This document shows positions 6,606 through 8,369 of a stretch of DNA of 8,369 nucleotides, one piece after another. Made by a program: the position numbers and the translations under genes. How positions within the stretch are numbered: the first letter of the stretch is position 1; every line of letters starts with the position of its first letter. The notes under the pieces are model-generated. The model had not been told where the DNA came from. It saw only the letters and a program-made list of their open reading frames with translations, and made no database searches. The DNA comes from Coriobacteriales bacterium (lineage in GTDB: Bacteria > Actinomycetota > Coriobacteriia > Coriobacteriales > UBA8131), in NCBI GenBank assembly GCA_031282085.1, contig JAITEK010000168.1:1-8369 (forward strand), read 5' to 3'.

Positions 6606-7460
6606 ATGAGGATGAAGGCGCGCCTGCAACTGGTATGTGCGTTCGCCCTGTTGGGGGCGTTTGTCGCTGCCGGCGTGTTTCTGCCTGCTCAGGCAGCAGC
6701 CAGGCTCGACAGCCTCCTTCTGGAGAAGGTGGAGGCCTTCCCCCTCGCTTCCGACGAGAGCAAGGGTGAGGAGGGCGCGGTGGGAGACGCCGTGGGAGAC
6801 GCGACGGGGGAGGCGGCGCCACCAGAAGCGGCCCCTCTTGCCGAGGGCCTCGGACTGCTCGCGCTGTCCTCTCCCGAAACCCTGGTCATACAGGTTGAGA
6901 CCGGCAGGAACCTGAGCAGCGAGACGGTGATGGAGGTCCTCAACCGCGAAGTGGATATGCTGCGTGCTCGGGGGCTGTATCCGCTCTCCGATACCGTTGC
7001 GACTGTCTCCGGCGCCCGCAGCTCCGCAATAGCCAATTTCTACGTGCGGCCCTCACAGCCCGACGCCAATGGGATCATCTGGGTAATCCACCTTGAGGAC
7101 AAGCAGTTCTCCGCCGACTTCTTCCTGGATGACGAGAGCGAGAAGGTGCTCGTTTATTGGCTCTCCTATGAGGGCGCGTTTGAGGACCTGTTCGCCGAGC
7201 AGGTCGGCAAGCAATGGCTGGAGTACCTGGGCCTTTCTGCCGATGGGCTGGAGGTCAAAGAGGACAGTTTTGAGCCGCCCCTCGAATCCGACGCCTCCGC
7301 CCTGCCTCTGGTTCGTACCTCGAGGCGCTTCTGGTTCACACAGGAGACAAACGGTGCTCCCCTTGAGTTTTACTGCGAGCAGTCCACGAATGGGATGAGG
7401 CATTCGTTTTCCCTGAGTATAAGCAGTTTGAGCAAGGAGTTCATTCCTCCTGCGTGGTGA
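6606..7460 (+). CDS. Membrane-anchored or exported protein of unknown function
   Basis: This is a 284-residue protein I do not recognise. Residues 5-31 are a hydrophobic signal or anchor segment after a short basic start, ending PAQAAA, which could be a signal peptidase site. There is no lipobox. Residues 48-80 are an Asp/Glu/Gly/Ala/Pro linker containing AVGD-AVGD-ATGE, encoded by three 12-base units at 6777-6812. The remaining ~200 residues look folded and alpha/beta, with stretches such as IIWVIHLEDKQFSADFFLDD and KVLVYWLSYEGAFEDL. The pattern of a strand followed by a hydrophobic-DD-x-S/T-x-K-V-L turn recalls PepSY-like domains, but weakly. ATG 6606 follows the kinase stop by one base with GGAAGGG at 6595-6601; ATG 6612 is an alternative. 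Its place after regulator and kinase, facing the same compartment as the sensor domain, suggests an accessory sensor, inhibitor or wall-related partner. This is inference. Confidence 0.85.
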   Translation: MRMKARLQLVCAFALLGAFVAAGVFLPAQAAARLDSLLLEKVEAFPLASDESKGEEGAVGDAVGDATGEAAPPEAAPLAEGLGLLALSSPETLVIQVETGRNLSSETVMEVLNREVDMLRARGLYPLSDTVATVSGARSSAIANFYVRPSQPDANGIIWVIHLEDKQFSADFFLDDESEKVLVYWLSYEGAFEDLFAEQVGKQWLEYLGLSADGLEVKEDSFEPPLESDASALPLVRTSRRFWFTQETNGAPLEFYCEQSTNGMRHSFSLSISSLSKEFIPPAW

Positions 7461-7501
7461 CGGCTCCCGCATGCTGACGACTCCCCAAGAATTTGTCACT
7501 C

Positions 7502-7521
7502 TGATACATCCTTGACGCAAC
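7502..7521 (+). promoter_or_regulatory. Possible second operator, upstream of the carboxypeptidase gene
   Basis: TGATACATC (7502-7510) and TGACGCAAC (7513-7521) are spaced 11 bp start to start, as at 4362-4381, and match GGATACAAC at seven and six of nine positions. TTGACG at 7512-7517 could serve as a -35 element, but no good -10 box lies 16-18 bases downstream. The rest of the 118-base gap (7461-7578) shows no strong hairpin or terminator. Confidence 0.35.
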
Positions 7522-7578
7522 AACCATGCACGCCCCCTTTAGGCTTTTCTCCGGTAAAGCAAGTGAAGGGAGCATCCG

Positions 7579-8369
7579 ATGAGGGCATGGTCAAAGTCGA
7601 GGTACCGCTACGGGTCGGGCGCAGGCGGGAGCCAAAGCAGCTTCTTGAGGCGGTACCAGCGCCGCCGTCAGCTCCCGTATGCGCTTCGCCGCGTCCCTTT
7701 GGGCGCGGTCGTGTTTGCCCTGGTGGCGCTTGTCCTCGTGGGCCAGTACGTAAAAAGCGGAAACGCCGTTGAGTGGCCCGAGGCCCCACAAGGCAGGGGA
7801 GCGGAAACCCCGCAGGGGGCACACGTGGCGGGGGAGGACCCGTTTGCCCCGTTCCGCTCCATCTACTACTGCGATGAGGCCCGGGTCGACCGCTACCAGG
7901 CCTTCGCTGCGGCAAACCCCGATCTGAGCGCCGACGAGGTGGCCTGGATGGTTGAGTGCGACCTCGACGAGGCGCCCTATGCGGATACCGGGGAGCTTGC
8001 CGACCCCTCCAGCATGCAGGCGTTCGTCAATAAGCGTATCGGCCTGCCCCCCGGCTATATCCCGCCCGACCTGGTCTTTGTTGATGGCGTTCAGATGCGG
8101 GCGGTCGCTGCCGCCGCCCTTGACGAGCTCATAGCCGCCGCCGAGAGGGAAGGTTTGCAGATATGGGCAACGTCAGGCTTCCGCTCCTACGAGACGCAGG
8201 AGGCGCTCTATGCTGGCTATGTCGCGCAGAGTGGCCAGGCCGCAGCCGACCGCTTCAGCGCCCGCGCAGGGTTCAGCGAGCACCAGACCGGGCTTGCCGT
8301 AGACATAAACAATGTTGAGGAACCGCCGGCGGCTGAGATGGCCTGGCTCGCGCAGCATGCCCACGAATA
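7579..8369 (+). CDS. VanY-type D-alanyl-D-alanine carboxypeptidase (3' end outside window)
   Basis: The frame is open from ATG 7579 to the window edge: 263 codons plus two bases. An in-frame TGA at 7564-7566 and AAGGGAG at 7566-7572, six bases before the ATG, fix the start. Residues 1-38 are cytoplasmic and rich in basic residues (RRYQRRRQ). A membrane anchor spans about 39-57, then a Pro/Gly-rich linker. The block YYCDEARVDRYQAF...NPDLSADEVAWMVECDLD (about 97-133) is typical of the region preceding the catalytic domain in this family. The peptidase M15B core shows SGFRSYETQEALY and SEHQTGLAVD with zinc ligands H235 and D242. The third ligand histidine should lie just past the end. It is expected to remove the terminal D-Ala from peptidoglycan pentapeptides outside the membrane. 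D,D- rather than L,D-specificity is inferred. No van ligase genes are in view, so glycopeptide resistance should not be assumed. Confidence 0.93.
   Translation, partial: MRAWSKSRYRYGSGAGGSQSSFLRRYQRRRQLPYALRRVPLGAVVFALVALVLVGQYVKSGNAVEWPEAPQGRGAETPQGAHVAGEDPFAPFRSIYYCDEARVDRYQAFAAANPDLSADEVAWMVECDLDEAPYADTGELADPSSMQAFVNKRIGLPPGYIPPDLVFVDGVQMRAVAAAALDELIAAAEREGLQIWATSGFRSYETQEALYAGYVAQSGQAAADRFSARAGFSEHQTGLAVDINNVEEPPAAEMAWLAQHAHE

Noticed and set aside
7512..7772. Small plus-strand open frame overlapping the carboxypeptidase start
   Set aside because: The overlapping frame starting at 7579 has a good ribosome site, a membrane anchor and the VanY-type peptidase motifs. This frame has composition typical of an out-of-frame reading.
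4440..8369. Glycopeptide-resistance (van) gene cluster
   Set aside because: Only a VanR/VanS-like pair and a VanY-type enzyme are visible. No D-Ala-D-Lac or D-Ala-D-Ser ligase, VanH or VanX is present in the window, and these three families are common in ordinary wall metabolism.

Overview
The window is a GC-rich stretch of bacterial chromosome with tightly packed genes, all on the + strand. Short overlaps, Shine-Dalgarno (SD) starts and the gene set (lgt, branched-chain aminotransferase, citramalate synthase, an OmpR-family two-component pair, a VanY-type D,D-carboxypeptidase) fit a high-GC anaerobic Gram-positive. Coriobacteriia (Actinomycetota) is my best guess, and a high-GC Clostridia-like lineage is also possible. 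This placement is inference from gene content and style, not from a marker gene. I see no rRNA, tRNA, CRISPR array, transposase or phage gene.

Layout. Bases 1-207 hold a 40-bp palindrome, a C-rich tract and a leader with a possible -10 box and two competing hairpins. A small zinc-ribbon protein (208-705) shares one base with lgt (705-1601), the prolipoprotein diacylglyceryl transferase. After 38 bases come ilvE (1640-2557) and, six bases later, cimA (2564-4138). These are the last and first enzymes of the citramalate route to isoleucine. The gap 4139-4439 carries a family of short hairpin repeats in both orientations, then a likely regulated promoter.

The second half is a cell-envelope signalling module: an OmpR-type response regulator (4440-5168), its membrane histidine kinase (5165-6604), an unrecognised membrane-anchored or exported protein (6606-7460), and a membrane-anchored VanY-type carboxypeptidase (7579 to the window end, incomplete). 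The first three are almost certainly cotranscribed.

The most interesting signal is regulatory. A pair of 9-base repeats spaced exactly 11 bp apart lies just upstream of the -10 box of the regulator operon. A degenerate copy with the same 11-bp spacing lies in the gap before the carboxypeptidase. This is the arrangement expected of an operator for an OmpR/PhoB-type regulator, and it suggests that the kinase/regulator pair controls both itself and the peptidoglycan-trimming enzyme. The 284-residue protein between them may be an accessory sensor or modulator. That is inference from position and topology only.
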